From Flammula alnicola (taxonomy: Eukaryota > Basidiomycota > Agaricomycetes > Agaricales > Strophariaceae), in the NCBI GenBank assembly GCA_015499995.1, contig JADNRV010000750.1, forward strand, positions 1 to 14,513: a DNA stretch of 14,513 nt. Reading direction: 5' to 3'. The notes beneath the pieces were generated by a model. That model was not told the origin of the DNA and did not search any database. It was given only the letters and a program-made list of their open reading frames with translations. Shown here piece by piece: positions 1 through 10,600 of this stretch (positions within the stretch are counted from its first letter, which is position 1; each line of letters opens with the position of its first letter). Position numbers and translations under genes: made by a program.

Positions 1-220
1 GCCAATACTTGAGGGACAGTGAGGTATGTTTGTGCGATTCCTCGCAAGGGAGATAGAGAGAGAAGAGGACCAGCGTCGAGCACCAATCGCTTGCATCGAG
101 GCTCCTGGTTCGTCGTCATGTGGAATCTGAGGTTGAGAAAGGTATAATCTATTTCTTTCCTTTACAATAGACTGTGGTGGACGTGCACGATATAAGTGCT
201 GAAGATCAGAAAATATTCGG

Positions 221-226
221 CACGTG
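221..226. promoter_or_regulatory. CACGTG E-box upstream of LEU2
   Basis: This perfect 6-bp palindrome lies about 165 bp before the LEU2 start codon. It is the core site for bHLH factors (Cbf1, Pho4, SREBP and Ino2/4 types in fungi). Position and sequence are seen directly; a regulatory role is inferred, and a 6-mer can occur by chance. Confidence 0.25.
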
Positions 227-267
227 GTGATCTAGATCGCTTGTGACGCCTTGAGATAAGATCAACT

Positions 268-286
268 GCTTCGGCCGAACCGAAGC
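268..286. promoter_or_regulatory. CGG/CCG inverted repeat, possible Zn2Cys6 factor site
   Basis: GCTTCGG (268-274) and CCGAAGC (280-286) form a 7-bp inverted repeat with a 5-nt spacer. A 10-bp palindrome, TTCGGCCGAA (270-279), overlaps it. Paired CGG/CCG triplets are the kind of site bound by fungal Zn2Cys6 regulators, and the repeat lies about 105-120 bp before LEU2. It is not the everted CCGGNNCCGG site of yeast Leu3, so no specific factor can be named. Confidence 0.25.
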
Positions 287-389
287 CTGTGAGTTCATAA
301 ATACCCAGTCCGGATGTTTCTTTGACCTCGTCCATATCTTTTTTATTCATTTCCAACTCTTTCGTCTACCCATTTCGTTAGCTCTTATC

Positions 390-1742
<1,353 letters not shown>

Positions 1743-2000
1743 AGAAATTTTGCCTGATTACATGACGAAGTGCAGAATGCAGTTGATCAATCACATTCCA
1801 AGTCTAATAGCAATCTAATAGCAAAAGAAATCTTTGTCCTCTGGTTGTTTACAATTTATCGATAATACACAAGACCAAAATCGGATATAGCAAAAAGTTC
1901 GGTTTGAATCAAAACGACGAGGTCCGTGCTTCTTTATGAGCCCCGTCCACGATTTTTGGTCAATCTCTCCACGTCCCATATTTTCAGCTGGCAAGATTTC

Positions 2001-4522
2001 TTACTTCGCGAGCACAATGCATGTCCTGGTCGGGATGTACACCTTCGAGAAGCCATATTAGAGGGGCGTGATTGTATAAGAGCACGGCGATTTACCTGCA
2101 AGAAGTTCTTCCTCCCATTCCACCCCAACGGCGTTGTGAAGAATTTGCTGTCCAGCTTGATATTGTCGAAACCTCCAAAGCGTCCGTCATCGCTGCTGAG
2201 GACGATCTTGTATTCTCCAGCCTCCTCGACGCCAACACGATAATCCGTGAAGCTCTGGGTAGGGTGGAAGTTGAAGACAAAAAGCAAGCCAGCCCTTTCG
2301 TAGACAATGACTTTATCAGTTTCATTTTTCAGGGACACATATGCCTAATGGGAGAGTGTTTGAGAATCATGAACGTAGCACTGTCAAAACCATGTCTTAC
2401 TGGTTGCGATTCAAGCCAGCCGTATTGGGCTGCAAGATGGTTCATGGCGGCGTCAAAGTTGTTGAGGTATTTGTAGCGGAGCATTGGGTCGTCGACAACG
2501 TTCCACTGTCGGCGAGCATAGTGGAATGAGTTGCCATTTCCTTCCCGAGGGAAATCAAGCCACTGATGAAGTGGTTAATCAGTCGAAAGAAAGCCACGCA
2601 TAAAGGACGAAGAACGTACCTCAGGATGTCCGAATTCATTTCCTTCGAAATTGAGCCATCCTTCTCCTCCCAGTGAGTGGGTGAGCAGACTGTGGACATT
2701 GCATCAGATATAGTCACATGCGATTTAAAAATAGTTCACATACCGGATCATTTTGTGCAAAGCAATTCCTCGAGAAATAATTGGTGTCATGGGTGTCAGA
2801 TCGGACATGTGTGTATCTGAATCAACGTTTAGGATATTTCATCCGGAGTCACAATGGCAAACGTACACATCTCCTTGTCCATGAGCCAGAATGCCAGAGT
2901 CTTGTCCCCTACCAGCGCCTGATCGTGACTTTCGCAGTAGGCAATGCTTTTCTCGCCGTATCGCCTGTTGGTCAATGTGTGTACGATATTGCCCATATTC
3001 CATTCGTCATCTTGTTTGTGTTTGAGAAGCTTGATCCACATATCAGGAATCGCCATGGAGAGTCGATAGTCAAATCCAACACCACCAACGTCTACGGGCT
3101 TGCCGAGAAGGGGCATTCCGGAGACATCTTCTGCAATCGTAATCAAATTGGGATGTAATGAGTGCATGGAGTCGTTGGCCTGCAACAATTGTTAAAAAGG
3201 TTAAGACTGAAAAATAAATTGAAACACACGAGCATAAGATATACAATGCCTTCTTCATCAGCACCGTCTCCGAAGTATTCGTGATATCCGCCAGAAAAGC
3301 CTGTGCCGATGCCGTGGTGCTTATACATCATGCTCGTCACGCCGTCGAACCTGAAACCATCAAAGTGATATTCTTCAACCCAGAAGCGCAGGTTACTGAG
3401 TAGGAATCGGAGGACTTCGTGGTGTCCGTAGTTGAACAGTCGACTATCCCAAAGGTCGTGGCGACCTTTGCCACCCTCATGGAAGTACATGTGGTCGGTG
3501 CCATCGAATTCATTGATTCCATCAAGAACATTTTTGCACGCATGCGAATGCACGATATCCAGAAGGACAGTGATGCCCATCCCGTGTGCTGTATCAACAA
3601 GCTCCTTTAAATCCTCGGGAGTTCCACAACGAGAGGTCGCAGCAAAGAAACTAGTAACCTGATATCCGAAAGCTTTGATTCTCGTCAACATCCTGCGCAT
3701 ACACAAATAATATAAAGCGAATACTCACATGCGTAGTACGCATGCTCCATGACGGCCATGAGCTGGATGGCGTTGTAGCCAAGGTTCTTTATCCTGGGTA
3801 ATATGTCCCGTGTGAATTCCTTGTACGTTCCAACCCTAGGTTCCGAGGTGGATATTCCAACGTGAGCTTCGTATATCCTCAGATCTACGGGTTTGGTAAG
3901 TTGCGCATTCTTGAACACGTATTTCTCAGAGGCAGGGGGATTCCAGAAACGTGCGTCGTAGACAGGGGAGACCGATAAATCCTGAGTAACGCGTTTAATC
4001 CAAGCAGGCAGACGTTCGATCCGCGAGCCGTTGGGCAGGATCATTGATATCTTATGCGGTTATCAGGCAAGCATTACTGGAGAGTGAAGACGGTAATACC
4101 TTGATTTTGGAATCATGAGGTATGGCACAAGCACCTGACGGAAGAGGGGGGACAACAATTTCCCAAACACCGAACTCGTCTTTTTTCATAGGATGGCTTG
4201 TTCTATTCCATTCATCTGTTGTGATATTGATCAGAACAACGTTCACAAAATACAACGAATGCAACGCACTGAAATCACCAATGAGGTAGGCTTCCTTTGC
4301 GTTCGGTGCCCATTCCCTGTATGTCACTTCGTTCTTGGGATTAACGTTGAGACCAAACTTGAGATATCCCTTAGTGAACTTGTCGTATCCTCCTTCATAC
4401 TTTTCAATGATATCTTTCCAATGACGGAACTTGTCATGCCTGTGCACAATTGCAGGAACGTCTGGCTTGAGATAGCCGTCAATGTCAAGGACGGTCTGGG
4501 GATCCAGAGGCTTTGTCGACAT
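2001..4522 (-). CDS. GLC3: 1,4-alpha-glucan (glycogen) branching enzyme, GH13
   Basis: This cytosolic enzyme cuts alpha-1,4 glucan chains and rejoins them as alpha-1,6 branches in glycogen synthesis. Ten exons: 4522-4270, 4215-4100, 4050-3729, 3672-3230, 3179-2867, 2816-2744, 2689-2620, 2562-2401, 2344-2096 and 2042-2001, giving 680 aa, normal for fungi. Introns are 49-57 nt and phases agree at every junction. An N-terminal CBM48-type region contains [26 protein letters not shown] sequence around residues 80-130. The GH13 barrel follows, with region I DIVHSH (269-274), nucleophile Asp340 in [10 protein letters not shown], acid/base Glu395 in TIAEDVSG, and transition-state Asp464 in ESHDQ. A beta-sandwich C-terminal domain ends the protein at VLAK. 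I chose the ATG at 4522 (MSTKPLDP) because the longer frame above it is only a Thr run encoded by a microsatellite. No breaks are seen. Confidence 0.97.
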
Positions 4523-5519
4523 GATTCTGGTGGGGTTTGGGGTGGTGGTGGTGGTGGTGGCCGGGAGTAAGGTGGAGTACAACTTTTGAATTGGCCAGGA
4601 TTGGACTCAAAGGGTTATCGTCCAGACTCCCAGAAGTGCGAATGATGTAATACTAATATATTCGATCACGATTGGGCACAGGCACATTGGAGCCCAATTT
4701 GGACAAAACGTCTATAATTGCAAATCCTTATCTTGCTCCAGACTATTGAATGAAAATAAGATGTGAATATGTGCAGCAATTTTGTCTTATTCAAGAGGGA
4801 GCCATGCGAAAGTCTGGGTCAGAGCCCAATTAATTAACTCTTTCAAATAATGTACTATTATTTCGCTAACGGTTCGGTCTTGGTTCAGTCTGCACAGATC
4901 ACCCAATACTTAGCTAAGCTACTGTCCAGGTGCCGTAAGCCCGCTCGCCCTACCTCACCGCAACCCATCTGGTGTACTCAATCCAGCCACGGGAAGAGGC
5001 GACATGGCTTTGTCGAGGATGAGTGAAGCAGTGAAGCTTTGAAGATGTACAAACTGACTTACGTCACTTTGGTGTTGAAACTTCTTTGTTGAATCCATCA
5101 CGTCGCGTTGTGCGCGTTCACGTGCCTTGCCGCGGCAACCTGTCGGAGTATTAAATCTCAATTTTTGGAGGCTATCACAATGCGCCTCGGCAACAGGAGT
5201 CAGGCTAAGCAAAAGGTAATAAAAATAAAAATGTTGGTGGTGGGGCTCGATTTAGGTGTGAGCCAGCTACAGTATGAGTTGAATATATAACTACGACTAC
5301 CAGATTTTATCGCGTAATCTGGTTGGACTCGGGAGTCAAGTTTACGTGCCGCTCGGGCCGCATGCCGGAATGGAACCGACCTTCAGTGACTCTGAACGCG
5401 ACCACTATCTACAACGCTTGTATGTCGAGCCTTCACCTCATTATCTATATTGTTGTTCGATCTTTATTAATGTTTTCAGATTAAATTAATCTCTATTACG
5501 AAGCCTTTTGCCATTCAAG
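4523..5519. other. Divergent intergenic region between GLC3 and the RING gene
   Basis: About 1 kb separates two divergently transcribed genes, so both promoters should lie here. Apart from the GGT repeat, I see AT-rich stretches around 4640-4870, a short inverted repeat AAATAAT/ATTATTT near 4845-4863, a 10-bp direct repeat GAGCCCAATT near 4690 and 4820, a CACGTG core near 5110, and a TATATA element near 5284, about 235 bp before the RING start. A possible 5'-UTR intron acceptor (GTTTTCAG) ends near 5479. A minus-strand frame around 5063-5212 ends at a consensus GTAAGT donor, but I could not join it to a second exon. No gene is supported. Confidence 0.5.
4541..4560. repeat. (GGT)n microsatellite in the GLC3 5' region
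   Basis: Six GGT units plus GG occur in tandem on the plus strand (ACC repeats on the GLC3 sense strand), 19 bp before the chosen GLC3 start codon. The preceding G/T-rich bases extend the biased tract. The run is probably in the 5' UTR and length-variable between strains. If translation began further upstream it would encode a run of Thr. Confidence 0.85.
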
Positions 5520-6915
5520 ATGCCTAGCACTCGTTCTGCCTCCAGAAAACAAGTTGGGAAAAACAGGAGTCCATCAGAAGAACAGGAAGTCCCTATATCT
5601 ACTCAAGCTATTGAAGTAAGCAGATTATTACTCAGTCCATATGCTCGACCCTATCTTTAGATTTGGGAAGCTGTCGATTAAGTCTCTCAATCGCCTATGA
5701 TCTTGGCACGCAGGAACACATTCAACAAGTCCAAGCAGGGATTCAACAACTGGCGCGAGAGATGGAGGCTCTCCGCAAAAAGAACGAAAGTCTTCAAAGT
5801 GAACTCGAAGCAGCACAGGAGACTTCTGTCGTCAGAGGTCCTCGCCGACGTTCGACCAGCGGTTCGGAAGATGACACGGACTTGGCAGAGATCCAAATAC
5901 GAAAACTTAAGGATGTAGTTAAGGAATTAAAAGAAGTATGTTCTCTCTCTTGGTGGTTAGTATTGTGATTAACTTTTCACGATCCCAGGAAAATCATAAG
6001 CAGAAAAGACGCATCGAAAAGGTCGTTATTGATAATAGCTATTTCCCGGATTTTAAACTTAAGTGCTTGCTAGCTCAAAATAATGCAACTTCAAGAAGAA
6101 GTCAAGGACCTCCAAACGGGACCAGATGACAAGGATCCAGCAGGGGAAGAGGACGAATTAGATCCCGAATTTCGAATGCGAAAGGTACGTAGACACTATC
6201 ACCACTCTTGCATTGCATTGATTCATCTCCCAGCTGCTACGCAGTTTCTCCGATCTTATGACAGTACTCACAATCCCGGATGATGACAGCGAGAGATGCC
6301 CTATTTGCTTTGATACCTTACAACTCAAGAAAAGCTCCGGGTAAGGACCTCTAACCTCCTCAGGGCCTATTTTTCTCTAATGCAACATAGCTTAAGATGC
6401 CAGCATCTGGTCTGCAACACCTGCCTTCCGCAGATTTCCAAAGGCGCAGACGAAACAGTGTTATGCCCAACATGTCGCGCTGTTTCTTCTCGAGATGAAA
6501 TACAACTTGTTCATATGACTGAGCAAGGCCGCTGGGATCAATTATTAATGGTCGCTCAAGCTTGGGCCGCCTTCGATCACCGAGGAGCGCAAGAAACGAG
6601 TGAAGAGGAAGATGAAGATAATTTCATGACTGATGGGGACGGAACGTTCGTAATAACTGACCTCCTTGCCCTCAGACATGAATAACTAATGATGACGCTA
6701 GCTCTGAAGCCCATTCAGAAACGAACAAGACAGATGAGGGGACTTTGTCGGAGGCTGCACCCGTCACCACAGACGAAGAAGAAGCCCTATTGGAGCCTTC
6801 GACGCCTCCCCCTGTTAGTGGTCGACCCTTTTCTCAGTCCCCCATGAAGGAGAAAAGGAAACGACTGGAACAACTCGCGGAAGAGCGGGCGCGGGCCCAA
6901 AAAAGGCGAAAGTGA
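5520..6915 (+). CDS. RING-HC finger protein with coiled coil, probable E3 ubiquitin ligase
   Basis: Proposed exons are 5520-5615, 5714-5935, 5989-6021, 6074-6184, 6234-6340, 6391-6645 and 6702-6915, giving 345 aa. Residues about 33-153 are rich in Glu, Lys and Gln with heptad-like spacing, consistent with a coiled coil. The RING finger is clear at residues 176-218: CPIC (176, 179), RCQH (Cys193, His195), VCNTC (198, 201) and CPTC (215, 218), a C3HC4 pattern. A Glu/Asp-rich linker follows, then a basic C-terminus (KEKRKR, KRRK) that may be a nuclear localisation signal. RING-HC proteins usually recruit E2 enzymes for ubiquitin transfer; the substrate is unknown. The first intron (98 nt) must use the 5713 acceptor because nearer ones meet stops. 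Introns at 6022 (GTCGTT) and 6646 (GTTCGT) have weak donors chosen for phase, so those joints are less certain. I do not recognise a named orthologue. Confidence 0.82.
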
Positions 6916-7012
6916 AGAAAAATACGTGAACCCAGCTCGAAATGCCACAAGGTCAAGGCCAACGAACGCTATTTGGAGAGGAAACACCTTCCAGCTGCGA
7001 CGAAACCTCAGG

Positions 7013-7069
7013 ATGCAAGTATCAGCTGATAAATCAGGGTCTTATCTATGAGCTGATACCTTCTTGCAT
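7013..7069. repeat. Bulged 20-bp hairpin / interrupted inverted repeat
   Basis: Three stacked perfect stems lie about 100 bp past the RING stop: ATGCAA (7013-7018) with TTGCAT (7064-7069), GTATCAGCT (7019-7027) with AGCTGATAC (7051-7059), and GATAA (7028-7032) with TTATC (7042-7046). Two 4-nt bulges (7047-7050 and 7060-7063) lie on the 3' arm, and the loop is 9 nt. A competing 8-bp pairing also exists, TATCTATG (7043-7050) with CATAGATA (7067-7074). The element could be a 3'-UTR structure, a transcription-end signal or a relic of a small inverted-repeat element; function is unknown. Confidence 0.7.
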
Positions 7070-7454
7070 AGATAGAGTCATCCGGTGGGAAGCCATCTTC
7101 ATCATGATTTTACCCACTTTCTACTATCGTTAAGCTTATTGAAAATTCTGTGCAGCTCTATTCTGAATTATTACACTATGATTTGATCCCTTAGAAGGAA
7201 GACCTCAATGAGTTCCAAAAATCATTGATCCAGTGTGCTCCGCCAGAACTTATTCTGAGATGATCGCTTGAAGTGGCAGCTACAATTTCAATTGGCAATT
7301 CTTCCTCCAATGAGGACTGCGAGTGAAAAGCGCCAGACATGCCCGAACGTCCGATTCGAAAACCAAGATTTTGAGACCTGTTGAAGTAATTTCAAATGCG
7401 AGATGAATACTTGAAGTTGGCGCTGTGGCGAGCCTTTTCCTGATTCTCGTAGTG

Positions 7455-7462
7455 TCACGTGA
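7455..7462. promoter_or_regulatory. TCACGTGA E-box upstream of the first RhoGEF
   Basis: This perfect 8-bp palindrome (TCACGTGA) matches the extended E-box favoured by Cbf1/SREBP/Pho4-type bHLH factors. It lies 156 bp before the RhoGEF ATG and 93 bp before the TATATA box, a reasonable promoter position. The regulatory role is inferred. Confidence 0.35.
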
Positions 7463-7554
7463 TCGCGTTTCTTGGTTGAAGTGATGCTGAAGCTTCAAGC
7501 TGAAATATAGAGCACCACATACCCTGACCCTGCCCTTCCGTGCTCCTCAGCCCT

Positions 7555-7560
7555 TATATA
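7555..7560 (+). promoter_or_regulatory. TATA-like box of the first RhoGEF gene
   Basis: TATATA lies 57 bp before the RhoGEF start codon and is followed by a pyrimidine-rich tract (CCCTCTCTTTG), a common arrangement at fungal transcription starts. It is a weak motif on its own; position is the main support. Confidence 0.4.
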
Positions 7561-7617
7561 CCCTCTCTTTGTTGTTTTCGTAATTTATCCTTTTACGCTG
7601 GCAACTCTTCCACGTGC

Positions 7618-10600
7618 ATGGCTCTCAACGCGTCTCCTCGGAAACTAGTGATACCTCTAGCAAGTGGAGATGAACCAAGGTCGCGGACTTCGACTTCGAC
7701 TGCCACCATAACAAAAAGGGTGTTCTACTGTGGCGTAGTTGTGGAAGGCTCGGAGAATGGCAGGAGACTCCCCGACGGTAAATGCCACTTGTCGACAATG
7801 GACGACACACTCCTAACACAAAGAGTTTAGAGATACAGGACCTTGTGCTTTCTCTCGGAAATCCTCTACCATCAGAGTCCTCAACGGACCTCCTCTCGTC
7901 CACCTCGAACTCCTCGTTAAATGAAATTGTGCGCGATTTTTTTCTTATCAGTGAAACGAACCATTCACCGCTTTGTCTCCACCTCTTTCGAAACCGTGGA
8001 CTTTCTAAATGTATTCTTATAGGATAGGGCAGCTCAACGGAAGAGAGCACTTCTGGACCCGTCGGCTTTAGCCTCGGTTATTAACGAGCTTGTTACCAGC
8101 GAACGAACCTATGTAAAGCGATTGCAAATCCTCAAGAATGACTACGCCGACCCACTCAGGAACTTCTCGAGGAGTAAAGATACTGCCATCATTCCTGCAT
8201 ACGAAGCCAAGACGCTATTTGGCAACATCGACATCCTTCTGCCAGTAAACGAGGCATTCTTGATGGATCTTGAAAAGATGACGGCACCGAACGGTTTAAA
8301 GACTGTTGGAGGAGTGGGGGATGTGGCTTTGCGGCACTTCAAGGAATTGCGCGGCTTCGAGCAATATAAGCAGTACTATGTCAAACGAGAAGATGCTCAA
8401 GCAATTTTTGAGAAGGAAGCATCAAAGAGATCATCGAGGTTCACCCAATATATTGATGTGAGGCCCTTATTCCTCCTAATAGTGCAAATATCCTGAAATT
8501 TCACTTAAATAGCGCATTAAATATCAATCCACTGACGCAAGAAATCGTGTAGGACTTCGCGAATTACTGATGGAACCTGTTCAACGAATACCCCGTTATA
8601 CCCTTCTCTTTCGGACTATGTTGAAGCATATGTCGGCAGACGATCCACAGAGGGCGAAAATTATTGAGGCCGATGAAATCGCGAGCAAGATCGCTCAAGC
8701 TGAGACGGACGAACAGACTAAACGTGCCGCCATCTTTTATTGCCTCATCGCGACAATCGATGGTTTTCCTCCAGATTTATTCTCCAACTCACGAAAGTAT
8801 ATTGATTGCATTGATGTGGAAGACATTCTCACAGATGTTCCGATGTCTTCAGCCGCGTCTTCGAATGGCACCTCCGCTACTTCTCTTCATTGCACTTTGT
8901 TTCTGTTTGACGACAAATTGGTCATCGTCAAACGTCCAGGTAACGGGGAAAAGGGAGGAAAGGCGCTGTCGGGGTTGGATGCAGTGGATAGGGTTACGAA
9001 GGCTGGTGGCATCCCAACTGGAAAGAAAAAGAGTGGAATGACCTGCAAGGGCGTTGTGGATATTACAGACGTCGTTGTAACCGACGTAGGGGGCGCCGGT
9101 AAGTCTTTTCAGCGCGTTTTCGTGTTTTTTCACCAAGCCATTTGCAGAGATAAATTTGTTCTTGGAGAACCCTCCTCAAGATCAGACTGACCGCTGGTCA
9201 GGTCGACCATTCCGTTCCTTATCTGTCGTCAACCCTCCTGCTCCAATCAACCTTGATCCGACACAAACAGAATCCGACAAGCAGAGGTTCCTGGAGAATA
9301 TTTGGAAGGCTCAGGCAACATACCGGGCTCGGGCTGGACAATCTGTCGTACTTTGCTCCGACGAGCAAGAGGTCGAGTGTAGGTCTGGAAGAATCACCCT
9401 TGCTAGATCATACTTCAATGTATATCAACGGACTGCTTTCCTACAGGAAACCAAAAAGGTTTGTCTCCATTACGATGTCTTTGCACAGGCCGCCTTACTT
9501 CCAATTGCAGAGCAAGGTTGTGGTTCATATCGATCGAGACCGATATTCATCTGCTTCTACGACTGCTTCCCATGGCCCCCATTCCCATTCGCAGGAGATC
9601 CCCCATGCAGATCCCATACCTTTTGGGATAGGCGGACCACCGTTCGTGGTTATACGAGTTCAGTTAATGGATGGCGGGTTATGTCGTTACTCAGTTCGAT
9701 CAAGTGACCCTAATGACGAAGGTGAAGAAGACATAGTACAGACCCCAAGAGTACCCTCAAGGGTCGTTCAAACGAGTGAGTATTCTAATCAGAACGTTGT
9801 TTCTCCAGACATCTGACATCGTTATGTAGTCCATCAATTTGGATTGTTTGAATTCAGGACGGGAAATCGCTCGCTTCCATCGACACCAACTGCGCGCTCA
9901 AAAGTTGCAATATTCGGTCTTGATGCCATTTCTCGAAATCTCTTCAATAGTCGTCCAGGTTCCGTGGGCGACTTTTTCGCCGGATCAATAAACGGAAATA
10001 GAAGGAATAGATCGAGGTCAACGACAAGTCGTTCGTCAATGTATACGCAAACAACAACGACCGCGGACAGTATGAAATTCTCTCATCGGTCAAACTCAAC
10101 TGCTACGGCTGCAACAACTATGTCCACAATGGATGACGAGTCTTTCTTCGCCTCTCGTTCCTCCAAAGGGAAGAAGTCTTCAACAAGGACTAAATCAAGA
10201 GGAGGTTCGCCCTCAGACTCAGACAGAGGTTCGCCAAATAGACGCAGTGGGTCCATGTCTCGCCCTCACTCTAGAGCTTCGTCAAGAGGCCCCGAAACGG
10301 ATTATAGCGATGTCGAAGATGATAACAACACCGTGCTGGCCAAATCCAAGGACAATAGAACCTCAGACATGCAGCTTGCCATGCAGCTGGAATTAGCTCG
10401 TCAAAATAGTTTGATACAAGATGGCAAACGCCTTGCTCCTATGCAGATGGAAATCCCAGTTGAATCAACGATTTATGAAGGTTTGTCCTCGATTTGTTCT
10501 GCGATTGGCAGTGATAACCTTTTATTGTTACAGAAGAGCCACCATTTCCTCTCCGTCCAACTTCAAGGGCATCTGGGGAAATAAGTACCCGTCGGCCTCT

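Larger units (their letters stand above)
1..389. other. Region upstream of LEU2; no supported gene
   Basis: No gene is supported here. The stretch presumably holds the LEU2 promoter and 5' UTR. It contains a CACGTG E-box at 221-226 and a compact inverted repeat at 268-286. A 51-codon minus-strand reading frame (ATG at 350-348, stop at 162) is open, but it would start only 40 bp from the LEU2 start and resembles nothing I know. The first 160 bases are also open in another minus-strand frame without a clear start or splice signals. A neighbouring gene's edge cannot be excluded. Confidence 0.4.
6916..7617. other. Intergenic region between the RING gene and the first RhoGEF
   Basis: This 0.7 kb stretch should hold the RING gene's 3' UTR and the RhoGEF promoter. 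Its notable contents are the bulged hairpin at 7013-7069, the E-box at 7455-7462 and the TATA-like box at 7555-7560. A 63-codon plus-strand frame covers 6942-7133, but it has no recognisable similarity and spans the hairpin, so I treat it as chance. Confidence 0.5.

Noticed and set aside
162..350. Minus-strand reading frame upstream of LEU2
   Set aside because: Its ATG lies 40 bp from the LEU2 ATG, leaving no room for two promoters; there is no recognisable similarity and no clear splice signal.
5063..5212. Minus-strand frame ending at a consensus GTAAGT donor
   Set aside because: The only ATG gives a 12-codon exon, and no downstream acceptor leads to a convincing second exon. I left it as a note on the intergenic region.
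6942..7133. Plus-strand 63-codon frame after the RING stop
   Set aside because: It has no similarity, starts inside the likely 3' UTR and runs through the hairpin.
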